Assembly (NCBI GenBank): GCA_016934775.1
Contig: JAFGSP010000123.1
Span: forward strand, 1-5,197
Reading direction: 5' to 3'
Length of the DNA: 5,197 nt
From: Candidatus Woesearchaeota archaeon
GTDB lineage: Archaea > Nanobdellota > Nanobdellia > Woesearchaeales > GW2011-AR15
Part shown: positions 1 through 4,665 of the stretch, one piece after another
Position numbering within the stretch: the stretch's first letter is position 1
How the letters are laid out: each line of letters opens with the position of its first letter
Notes under the pieces: generated by a model
Database searches by the model: none
Told to the model about the DNA's origin: nothing
Seen by the model: the letters and a program-made list of their open reading frames with translations, nothing else
Position numbers and translations under genes: made by a program

Positions 1-262
1 CAGGTATTTGAAATGCTTGATAGGGTGTCAATCCTGCTAAATCACGAGGAGCAGCAGTATAGAACCAATCAACAATATCAGGTTCTGCATTAAATTCTTC
101 ATAAAGCAATTCAGTAAGCCTTTGGCCTGCGAGGTGCCTTACCTCATAGATAGAATGCTTACTCATAATCATGGGCTCCTCTTGCAGTTTAGGAGTCAAC
201 ATTCTCAAAAAATCATCAAGATATCCCACAAGAGAGTTTTTTGCCGGCTCAATATATTTCAT
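1..262 (-). CDS. Partial protein, possible Xre/MbcA/ParS-type antitoxin (N-terminal 87 residues)
   Basis: An open frame runs from an ATG at 262 to the left edge, giving 87 residues with no stop; the 3' end is outside the window. The first ~30 residues (MKYIEPAKNSLVGYLDDFLR...) are not recognisable. Residues ~45-84 contain a helix-rich stretch followed by DWFYTAAPRDLAGLTPYQAF. This resembles the W-x-x-x-P-x-x-x-L-x-G-x-T-P pattern of the MbcA/ParS/Xre toxin-binding domain (DUF2384), where a pair with an RES-type toxin is usual. The resemblance is short and from memory, so the family call is tentative; the reading frame itself is well supported. A strong TATA/BRE element sits about 27 bases upstream of the ATG, pointing to a leaderless start, and a 15-bp palindrome abuts that promoter, as would suit an autoregulated antitoxin. 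The partner gene, if any, would lie to the left. Confidence 0.6.
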   Translation of the reverse strand, partial: MKYIEPAKNSLVGYLDDFLRMLTPKLQEEPMIMSKHSIYEVRHLAGQRLTELLYEEFNAEPDIVDWFYTAAPRDLAGLTPYQAFQIP

Positions 263-283
263 AATATATAATAAAGCATAACT

Positions 284-297
284 TATATTTAAACTTT
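284..297 (-). promoter_or_regulatory. Archaeal BRE/TATA promoter of the left-edge gene
   Basis: Read on the minus strand this is AAAG followed by TTTAAATATA, a purine-rich BRE plus TATA box. The TATA core is centred about 27 bases before the ATG at 262, so transcription should begin at or next to the start codon. Confidence 0.65.
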
Positions 298-312
298 GTG
301 TATTTTATACAC
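298..312. promoter_or_regulatory. 15-bp perfect palindrome, candidate operator
   Basis: The sequence is GTGTAT-TTT-ATACAC, a perfect 6-3-6 inverted repeat that starts one base beyond the BRE of the left-edge gene's promoter. Position and symmetry fit a dimeric repressor or activator site controlling that gene. There is no direct proof of binding, and in AT-rich intergenic DNA some palindromes arise by chance. Confidence 0.4.
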
Positions 313-323
313 TATATTATTGA

Positions 324-340
324 AATAAATATTATTTATT
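324..340. repeat. 17-bp AT-only inverted repeat
   Basis: AATAAAT-ATT-ATTTATT is a perfect 7-3-7 inverted repeat lying 15 bases past the aminotransferase stop codon. It is entirely A/T, so a hairpin would be weak. It could contribute to transcription termination of the aminotransferase gene or be a second protein-binding site, but composition alone may explain it. Confidence 0.3.
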
Positions 341-355
341 CCCAAAACAGAGAAA

Positions 356-1159
356 TCAACCTATCCTCTTCACTTCAATGCTAATAGCGCTGTCCCACAC
401 CCTTATATATCTAGGACAGAGTGTGAACTCATATCCATAGACGTTGCAGAAATCAACTATCTTCATCTTCTCTTCAGGGCTCTGGAACCTCACTATCACA
501 TTAAGGGCGTGGTTCTCCCTGTTTATGACGTCAAAATACCTGAGCTGCCTCTTGATTTTCTTGACTATCTTGTCAAGCATCTTGAGCCGTTCTGGCAGTT
601 GGCCTAGTTTTTCATTCAACTCATCAAAACGATGATGGAGCAATTTATCGCAGTTTTTTTTGAAGAATATCTCATACTCAGGATTGTCAAAAGCTATGAA
701 GCCGCCTTCACCTACATCTATCGGTTTCCACCTGCCAAAACTCCCAATCACCAGGTCGCCGTATTTTGCCACATCAGTCCCTATGCTTCCTGATGCATCA
801 TTTATCATAAAGGAACCTTTTTTCCTGCATAAGTTGTATATCTGTGCTGTGTCCTCCTGGACAATATAATAGCCTGGCATAGAATTCATCAGCAAAATGG
901 AATCGTTATCAAAATTCATTCCCTGTCTGTTGATGAGCCCGTGCTCTGTCTGGAAATATTCGAGCTCGAGCTTGAGCTTTTTAGGGTATTTCCTGTAAGT
1001 CAGCCATCCTCCCTGGTCAGGTATGAGTACTTTTTTCTTCCCAATGTATTTTGCCAGCTCGAGACCTATGCTTATTGCTGTATTCCCCCGGTCTGTAAAA
1101 AAGATGTGCTTTTTTCCTGTGAGCTTTTTCAGCTTTGAGATGGCTTTTTCTTTGGACAT
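356..1159 (-). CDS. Short DegT/DnrJ/EryC1-like PLP-dependent aminotransferase-fold protein
   Basis: This 267-residue protein has the fold-type I PLP enzyme pattern of the DegT/DnrJ/EryC1/StrS group, whose members typically transfer an amino group to sugar or related keto substrates. Visible in order: FFTDRGNTAI (20-29), matching the cofactor-phosphate loop; NDASGSIG (120-127), where Asp121 would pair with the pyridine nitrogen; and GSFGRWKPIDVGEGGFIAF (139-157), where Lys145 sits at the Schiff-base lysine position of the family's SFxxxK...GEGG motif. The catalytic set therefore looks intact. At 267 residues it is about 100 shorter than typical members (~370), mostly after the lysine motif, so the small C-terminal domain is reduced. 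I chose the ATG at 1159 over an upstream GTG at 1213: a TATA box lies 27 bases before 1159, and the extra 18 residues look non-coding. It lies 50 bases after hicA. Substrate unknown; a non-enzymatic or specialised role is possible. Confidence 0.75.
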   Translation of the reverse strand: MSKEKAISKLKKLTGKKHIFFTDRGNTAISIGLELAKYIGKKKVLIPDQGGWLTYRKYPKKLKLELEYFQTEHGLINRQGMNFDNDSILLMNSMPGYYIVQEDTAQIYNLCRKKGSFMINDASGSIGTDVAKYGDLVIGSFGRWKPIDVGEGGFIAFDNPEYEIFFKKNCDKLLHHRFDELNEKLGQLPERLKMLDKIVKKIKRQLRYFDVINRENHALNVIVRFQSPEEKMKIVDFCNVYGYEFTLCPRYIRVWDSAISIEVKRIG

Positions 1160-1182
1160 GCAAAATAATAGAGAGGCAGAGA

Positions 1183-1196
1183 TATATAAAGTTAAT
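1183..1196 (-). promoter_or_regulatory. Archaeal TATA promoter of the aminotransferase gene
   Basis: On the minus strand this reads ATTAAC then TTTATATA, continuing TC. The TATA core is centred about 27 bases before the ATG at 1159, which again implies a leaderless mRNA. It begins only 14 bases after the hicA stop codon, so the gene has its own promoter and may also receive read-through from hicBA. Confidence 0.65.
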
Positions 1197-1209
1197 GACT
1201 TATTTATAC

Positions 1210-1434
1210 TCACTTAAACTTTCTAAAGAATTCTTCTCTGCTAATCTTAATTTCATTCAGAATCCCTTTCAAAAGACCTCTTTTGATATCTTTACCGCTA
1301 TGCATCGGAACAACGGTTGTCCTTCCATCAGGATGCCTATAGAACCTATGGCTCCCTTTTTGTCTTATGATTCTGAAACCTTCTTTCTCCAGAAATTTGC
1401 ATAACTCATTAGAAGAAATCAAAGGGAGTTTCAT
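1210..1434 (-). CDS. hicA: HicA-type mRNA interferase toxin
   Basis: This 74-residue protein matches the full length of HicA (YcfA-like) toxins, small double-stranded-RNA-binding-fold ribonucleases that cleave mRNA and are neutralised by HicB. It shows the whole family pattern: N-terminal SSNELCKFLEKEGF (7-20), RQKGSHRFYRHPDGR (24-38) with the catalytic His29 in the G-S-H motif, then VPMHSGKDIKRGLLKGIL (42-59) and the closing ISREEF (64-69). Nothing is missing, so it should be active. Its ATG shares one base with the hicB stop codon (TAATG), which implies translational coupling and ties toxin output to antitoxin translation. It has no promoter of its own. The antitoxin-first order is the reverse of the classical hicA-hicB arrangement but is known in many genomes. 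Confidence 0.93.
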   Translation of the reverse strand: MKLPLISSNELCKFLEKEGFRIIRQKGSHRFYRHPDGRTTVVPMHSGKDIKRGLLKGILNEIKISREEFFRKFK

Positions 1435-1658
1435 TATACCCTAATCTCTTGTATTCCTACAAATTTGGTATGGTCAACAAAAGAAGAATTCTTGTCTTCT
1501 GCTTCAACTTCAAGGCATAATTCAATTGCTTCCCTAATATTATCCATCAGTTCTTCTACTGTATCCCCCTGGCTGAGACATCCTTTTAATTCAGGCACTC
1601 TCCCTACATACCCGCCGTCTTCATCTTCTTCAATCAATACATGAAACTTTCTTTTCAT
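1434..1658 (-). CDS. hicB: HicB-type antitoxin, short form
   Basis: This 74-residue protein is the HicB antitoxin that binds and blocks the HicA encoded just downstream. It has the partial RNase H-like domain: strand KRKFHVLIEEDEDGGYVGRVPELKGC (2-27) with the hallmark DGGYVGRVPELKGC, then SQGDTVEELMDNIREAIELCLE (29-50), the usual helix. It ends with FVGIQEIRV (66-74), a C-terminal strand. No ribbon-helix-helix or helix-turn-helix domain follows, so DNA binding and autoregulation as in longer HicB proteins are not evident. I start at the ATG at 1658 because a TATA-like element lies about 27 bases upstream; an in-frame TTG at 1676 would add six residues of poor character. hicBA looks AT-richer than nth: hand counts give about 33% G+C for 1441-1560 and 49% for 2101-2220, consistent with the mobility of toxin-antitoxin genes. 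Confidence 0.92.
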   Translation of the reverse strand: MKRKFHVLIEEDEDGGYVGRVPELKGCLSQGDTVEELMDNIREAIELCLEVEAEDKNSSFVDHTKFVGIQEIRV

Positions 1659-1681
1659 GAAATAGATAAAGAGCAAGACAT

Positions 1682-1696
1682 TTATTAATATTTTGA
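1682..1696 (-). promoter_or_regulatory. Probable archaeal promoter of hicBA
   Basis: On the minus strand this reads TCAAAAT then ATTAATAA, a TATA-like core with an A-rich BRE region, centred about 27 bases before the hicB ATG at 1658. The core departs from the TTTATATA consensus seen at other promoters here, so the call rests partly on spacing. It lies in the divergent region shared with the nth promoter. Confidence 0.5.
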
Positions 1697-1728
1697 TTTA
1701 TTAGAAAATATAACTCATAAACTAGAAT

Positions 1729-1742
1729 GAAAAACTATTTAT
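1729..1742 (+). promoter_or_regulatory. Probable archaeal promoter of nth
   Basis: GAAAAA followed by CTATTTAT forms a BRE/TATA-like element. Its core is centred about 26 bases before the ATG at 1765, matching the spacing at the other promoters of the window, and it overlaps the alternative ATG at 1741. A second TATA-like stretch (AAATATAA, ~1706-1713) could instead serve the 1741 start, with poorer spacing of about 31 bases. Confidence 0.5.
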
Positions 1743-1764
1743 GTCATCAAACTTACCCAATCCT

Positions 1765-2439
1765 ATGACCCTCACTCAATACGCAAAATCTTTTGACTAT
1801 AATTCATTCATGACAGTGCTGGAAAAAGCCGCAAAAGGATATAATGTGCCAGTCATAACACTTATTGCTGTGCAGGAGAAAGACCCTTTCAAAGTCCTTA
1901 TTTCAACTATGCTCTCTGCCAGAACAAAAGACGAGGTTACATCTGAGGCATCCAAAAAGCTGTATGCTAAGGCAGATACTGCTGAGAAACTTGCAGCCAT
2001 GCCTGTAGACGAGATTGAGAGACTGATCTATCCTGTGGGATTCTACAAAACAAAAGCACCCAGGTTGAAGGAAACAGCGCAGATACTTCTGGACAAATAC
2101 AATGGAAAAGTGCCTGATGAGATGGATGAACTCCTTGGATTGCCCGGAGTGGGCAGGAAAACAGCAAACCTTGTGCTCGGAGAAGCATTCAGGAAAGACG
2201 CAATCTGCGTTGATACCCATGTGCACAGAATATCAAACAGACTCGGATTACTGGAGACCAAGACACCCCATGACACAGAGATGAACCTAAGGAAGATACT
2301 GCCGAGAAAATACTGGATAACCTATAATACTTATCTTGTAGCGCATGGGCAAAGCGTATGCAAGCCTATTTCTCCTATATGCTCGAAGTGCAGTATAAAG
2401 GGATATTGTAGAAGGGTTGGCGTGGATAGGAGTAGATAA
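1765..2439 (+). CDS. nth: Endonuclease III, DNA glycosylase/AP lyase with 4Fe-4S cluster
   Basis: This 224-residue enzyme of base-excision repair removes oxidised pyrimidines and cuts the resulting abasic site. Numbered from the ATG at 1765: STMLSARTKDEVTSEA (47-62) is the conserved N-terminal motif; the helix-hairpin-helix LPGVGRKTAN (126-135) carries the catalytic Lys132; VDTHVHRISNRLGL (149-162) carries the catalytic Asp150. The Lys-Asp spacing of 18 equals that of E. coli Nth (K120/D138). The C-terminal Cys199-x6-Cys206-x2-Cys209-x5-Cys215 is the canonical cluster loop. All key residues are present, so the protein should be functional. The start is not certain: ATG 1741 gives 232 residues, and ATG 1810 would match the E. 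coli N-terminus best, but 1765 is best placed relative to the TATA-like element. The gene is divergent from hicBA and convergent with the next gene. The only plus-strand gene in the window. Confidence 0.95.
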   Translation: MTLTQYAKSFDYNSFMTVLEKAAKGYNVPVITLIAVQEKDPFKVLISTMLSARTKDEVTSEASKKLYAKADTAEKLAAMPVDEIERLIYPVGFYKTKAPRLKETAQILLDKYNGKVPDEMDELLGLPGVGRKTANLVLGEAFRKDAICVDTHVHRISNRLGLLETKTPHDTEMNLRKILPRKYWITYNTYLVAHGQSVCKPISPICSKCSIKGYCRRVGVDRSR

Positions 2440-2444
2440 TTAAA

Positions 2445-2828
2445 TCAATGATAAGAAGCCCCGCCGCCATTACTCCCTGAATTATAGACTGACTCATGAC
2501 TTTCCTGGCCGTGGCCGCCGTACTCGAAATCATGCTTATCTTCTTTGGAAGGGTCGAATTCTTCCTGCACCCAACCGTTGGGCTGGGCGATTGAGGAAAG
2601 GTCTTTCTCTTTGTCTTTTTGATTGACAAAGCCGTTGAAACTACTGGTTATGTCCCATAACAGCGGAGTCTCCTGGCCTGATGCAGGCCTCTGGAATATC
2701 TCAGGGTTCTCACTGCGATCAATAACCCTAACACTCTCATTTCGCTGATATTTGGTCTCTTCCAGCTCATATACAAGAGGGACATCCCATTCCTTCAGTA
2801 TTTTCAAGATATCATCTGAATCGCTCAT
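2445..2828 (-). CDS. Acidic 127-residue protein of unknown function with a Gly/Ser/His-rich tail
   Basis: I do not recognise a family. The protein has 127 residues and no cysteine. Residues 3-24 (DSDDILKILKEW...VYELEE) could form a short helix and strand, and a few aromatic positions (Trp14, Phe45, Trp58, Phe64, Trp86) are spread through the middle. From about residue 88 it becomes strongly acidic (EEFDPSKEDKHDFE) and ends in a low-complexity Gly/Ser/Asn stretch with His99, His106, His111 and the terminal His127, probably disordered. No signal peptide or membrane segment is seen, so it is likely cytoplasmic. It is probably a real gene: a strong TATA/BRE element precedes it with leaderless spacing and the frame is open from promoter to stop. 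The ATG at 2828 is preferred over an in-frame TTG at 2837. It follows the ABC operon by 69 bases, with its own promoter, and its stop codon lies 5 bases from that of nth. Confidence 0.65.
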   Translation of the reverse strand: MSDSDDILKILKEWDVPLVYELEETKYQRNESVRVIDRSENPEIFQRPASGQETPLLWDITSSFNGFVNQKDKEKDLSSIAQPNGWVQEEFDPSKEDKHDFEYGGHGQESHESVYNSGSNGGGASYH

Positions 2829-2853
2829 ATTATTCAAAATAGAATTTAGTCAG

Positions 2854-2867
2854 TATATAAATCTTTG
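2854..2867 (-). promoter_or_regulatory. Archaeal BRE/TATA promoter of the acidic-protein gene
   Basis: On the minus strand this reads CAAAGA then TTTATATA, close to the ideal archaeal BRE plus TATA box. It is centred about 29 bases before the ATG at 2828, giving a leader of at most a few bases. It is the best promoter match in the window and supports the short downstream frame as a real gene. Confidence 0.7.
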
Positions 2868-2882
2868 CTTTTGACACCACTC

Positions 2883-2899
2883 AATAATAGTTAATTATT
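2883..2899. repeat. AT-rich inverted repeat over the ATPase stop codon
   Basis: AATAAT-AGTTA-ATTATT is a perfect 6-5-6 inverted repeat that overlaps the stop codon of the ABC ATPase gene. It might form a weak hairpin at the end of the operon, but no T-run follows on the minus strand, so a terminator role is doubtful. Confidence 0.25.
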
Positions 2900-3890
2900 A
2901 CTCTTTCTCGTAAATCTTCTTTATCACTTCCTCGATTCCTGGATTAGAGACATTCAGGTCCTGCACAGGATAGTGCTTTATTATGTAGTTAATCACTCTC
3001 TGGACTTCATGCTGGCTCTTGTCGACTTCCATCTTTACTTCGTAATGGTTCTTTGAGACAACATTAATGCCTTTAGGGACTTTGCCGTAGCTCCTGACTG
3101 GCTCTTTAAATGTGACTTCAATTAACTTAGTCTTCAGAACTTCTTTTTTCAGCTCTGCAAGCCGGCCGTCATATACTATCTTCCCTTTGTTTATTATGAG
3201 GACCTTCTCGCACAGATTTTCTATGTCATCAAGGTCATGGGTTGTCAATAAGAAAGTAATCCCCTTATCCTTGTTGACCTTTTTTATGAACTCTCGGATC
3301 CTCTCCTTAGATATGAGATCAAGGCCTATTGTAGGCTCGTCAAGGAAGACAACATCAGGGTCGTGGAGCAAGGAAGAGATGAGCTCGCATTTCATCTTCT
3401 CTCCGAGAGAAAGCTGCCTCACAGGCCTTCTGACTACTTCTTTCAAATCAAATAGTTCTATGAAATAGTTAAGGTTTTTCCTGAATTTGGATTCAGGTAT
3501 CTCATATAAGGTCTTATTGAGCTGAAAAGTATCCAGAGCAGGAAGGTCAAGCCATAATTGAGGCTTCTGGCCAAAAACCACGCCAATCCTCTGGACATAT
3601 TTTTCACGCTCTTTCCAGGGCTGGAAATTGTTCACAAGAACCTCGCCTTCTGAATGATGCAGTATTCCTGAAAGAATCTTTATAGTAGTTGATTTTCCTG
3701 CCCCGTTCGGGCCTATAAACCCGCGGATCTCTCCTTTTTTTACGCTGAACTCAATACCGTCAAGTGCCTTCACAGTGACATAATCTCTCTTGAAAAGAGA
3801 TTTGAATGTAGAAAAGACTCCTGCCTCTTTCTTGAATGTCCTGAAATGCTTCTTTAAATCTTTGACTCTTATTATATCTATTTTAACCAC
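2898..3890 (-). CDS. ABC-2 type exporter ATPase (COG4586-like)
   Basis: This ~330-residue nucleotide-binding subunit should power the two permeases encoded just upstream. Numbered from the GTG at 3890: Walker A GPNGAGKST (60-68), Q-loop with FGQKPQLWLDLPALDTF (106-122), signature LSLGEKMKCELISSLLHDP (160-178), Walker B VVFLDEP (180-186) with catalytic Glu185, D-loop IGLD (188-191), and switch His218. The LSLGE signature in place of LSGGQ and the FGQ-x-QLWLDLPAxD stretch are typical of ATPases paired with DUF990 permeases. A C-terminal region (~245-330) of alternating strands and helices follows, as in the family. The frame stays open upstream to a TTG at 3953, but that would overlap the permease gene by 71 bases with permease-antisense-like residues. 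The GTG at 3890 overlaps the permease stop by 8 bases. An AUA at 3881 would fit the family N-terminus better; see findings. Confidence 0.9.
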   Translation of the reverse strand: MVKIDIIRVKDLKKHFRTFKKEAGVFSTFKSLFKRDYVTVKALDGIEFSVKKGEIRGFIGPNGAGKSTTIKILSGILHHSEGEVLVNNFQPWKEREKYVQRIGVVFGQKPQLWLDLPALDTFQLNKTLYEIPESKFRKNLNYFIELFDLKEVVRRPVRQLSLGEKMKCELISSLLHDPDVVFLDEPTIGLDLISKERIREFIKKVNKDKGITFLLTTHDLDDIENLCEKVLIINKGKIVYDGRLAELKKEVLKTKLIEVTFKEPVRSYGKVPKGINVVSKNHYEVKMEVDKSQHEVQRVINYIIKHYPVQDLNVSNPGIEEVIKKIYEKE

Positions 3891-4665
3891 CTGCGCTAGT
3901 ATAATTTCTAAGGCTGTTAAGCCAGAATGAATATGATAAAAAAAATATTGCAACTATGATAATACCAATGAAAAAATAATTCTCAGACGCTTTACTCAGG
4001 AGCACATTGCTGGGAACATAAGCTAATACTGATAAAGGCAAAACATACCTGAGCACTGAAGACAATGCTCCCCCATATATTTCCACAGGATATTCACCGT
4101 ATCTCTTGAGTGTCATTATGAATTCTCCCATCCTGCCCATCATCACAGCCCTAAGGATGACTGCATACTGGAATATCTGGAGAGACAATAAAAGAACCAT
4201 AGCCAATGCAAGGAACAAAAAAAACCCAATAACCTTCATAACTGTCAATGAGACTGAAAGCTTGACAAGTGAATAGATGATAACTGCTATGCCCACCACA
4301 ACCTGAGCTGCCTGCTCCGGCGCAAGATGAGTGAAGGAAACATAGGCAAGAACATTCACAGGATAGAGAAGATACCTGTCAAAATTGCCGTTCCTTATGT
4401 CATTTGAAAGGAACCAATTAGCTCTCCTGAAAAAGAACCTGTCAAGCGCATTTACCAGTATGAAAATTCCCTGGAATAATATAATTTCATCAAAACTCCA
4501 GCCGTTGAATCCTTTTGTATTGAGATAGATGAGGATTGTTACAAAAGGCAGAACCATGTCAAACCCCATCAAAGTTAGGGTCCTGATGAAGTAATTAGCC
4601 TTATAGACCATCTGTTGGCTCAGACTCACTTTGAGGCTTGAGAAAAAGAAGTTCATGTATTTCAT
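3883..4665 (-). CDS. ABC-2 type transport permease, DUF990 family
   Basis: This 260-residue integral membrane protein is one of two permease subunits of the export operon. About six hydrophobic segments can be seen, roughly at residues 30-49, 58-74, 119-140, 143-171, 204-223 and 231-250. Family marks are GWSFDEIILFQG (55-66), the IRNGNFDRYLLYPVNVL stretch (90-106) and YPVEIYGG (192-199) followed by VLPLSVLAYVPSNVLL (208-223), all typical of DUF990/ABC-2_membrane_6 proteins. It ends LRNYTSAGG, the common closing Y-x-S-A pattern. The ATG at 4665 overlaps the preceding permease stop (ATGA); a second ATG at 4656 is better spaced from the GAGGGTGG ribosome-binding sequence and may be the true start. 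The substrate cannot be deduced from sequence. Confidence 0.88.
   Translation of the reverse strand: MKYMNFFFSSLKVSLSQQMVYKANYFIRTLTLMGFDMVLPFVTILIYLNTKGFNGWSFDEIILFQGIFILVNALDRFFFRRANWFLSNDIRNGNFDRYLLYPVNVLAYVSFTHLAPEQAAQVVVGIAVIIYSLVKLSVSLTVMKVIGFFLFLALAMVLLLSLQIFQYAVILRAVMMGRMGEFIMTLKRYGEYPVEIYGGALSSVLRYVLPLSVLAYVPSNVLLSKASENYFFIGIIIVAIFFLSYSFWLNSLRNYTSAGG

Noticed and set aside
1160..1213. GTG-initiated 18-residue N-terminal extension of the aminotransferase
   Set aside because: It would read through the TATA box of the gene itself and the residues do not resemble the family; ATG 1159 fits the leaderless pattern.
444..1217. Several plus-strand open frames of 63-69 residues opposite the aminotransferase gene
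   Set aside because: They overlap a minus-strand gene with clear family motifs, have low-complexity Ser/Phe/Leu-rich translations and no promoter with the spacing seen elsewhere.
1797..2276. Minus-strand frames of 67-107 residues opposite nth
   Set aside because: They are antisense to a strongly conserved enzyme and show Ser/Cys/Phe-rich shadow composition with no promoter or ribosome-binding site.
2375..2629. 84-residue minus-strand frame overlapping the acidic-protein gene and the end of nth
   Set aside because: It overlaps two better supported genes in a different frame and has no start signal.
3112..3468. 118-residue plus-strand frame opposite the ABC ATPase
   Set aside because: It is Ser/Phe/Arg-rich antisense translation across the signature and Walker B region of the ATPase, so it is a shadow.
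3891..3953. TTG-initiated 21-residue extension of the ABC ATPase
   Set aside because: It lies wholly inside the permease coding region, has no family counterpart and would give an unusually long 71-base overlap.
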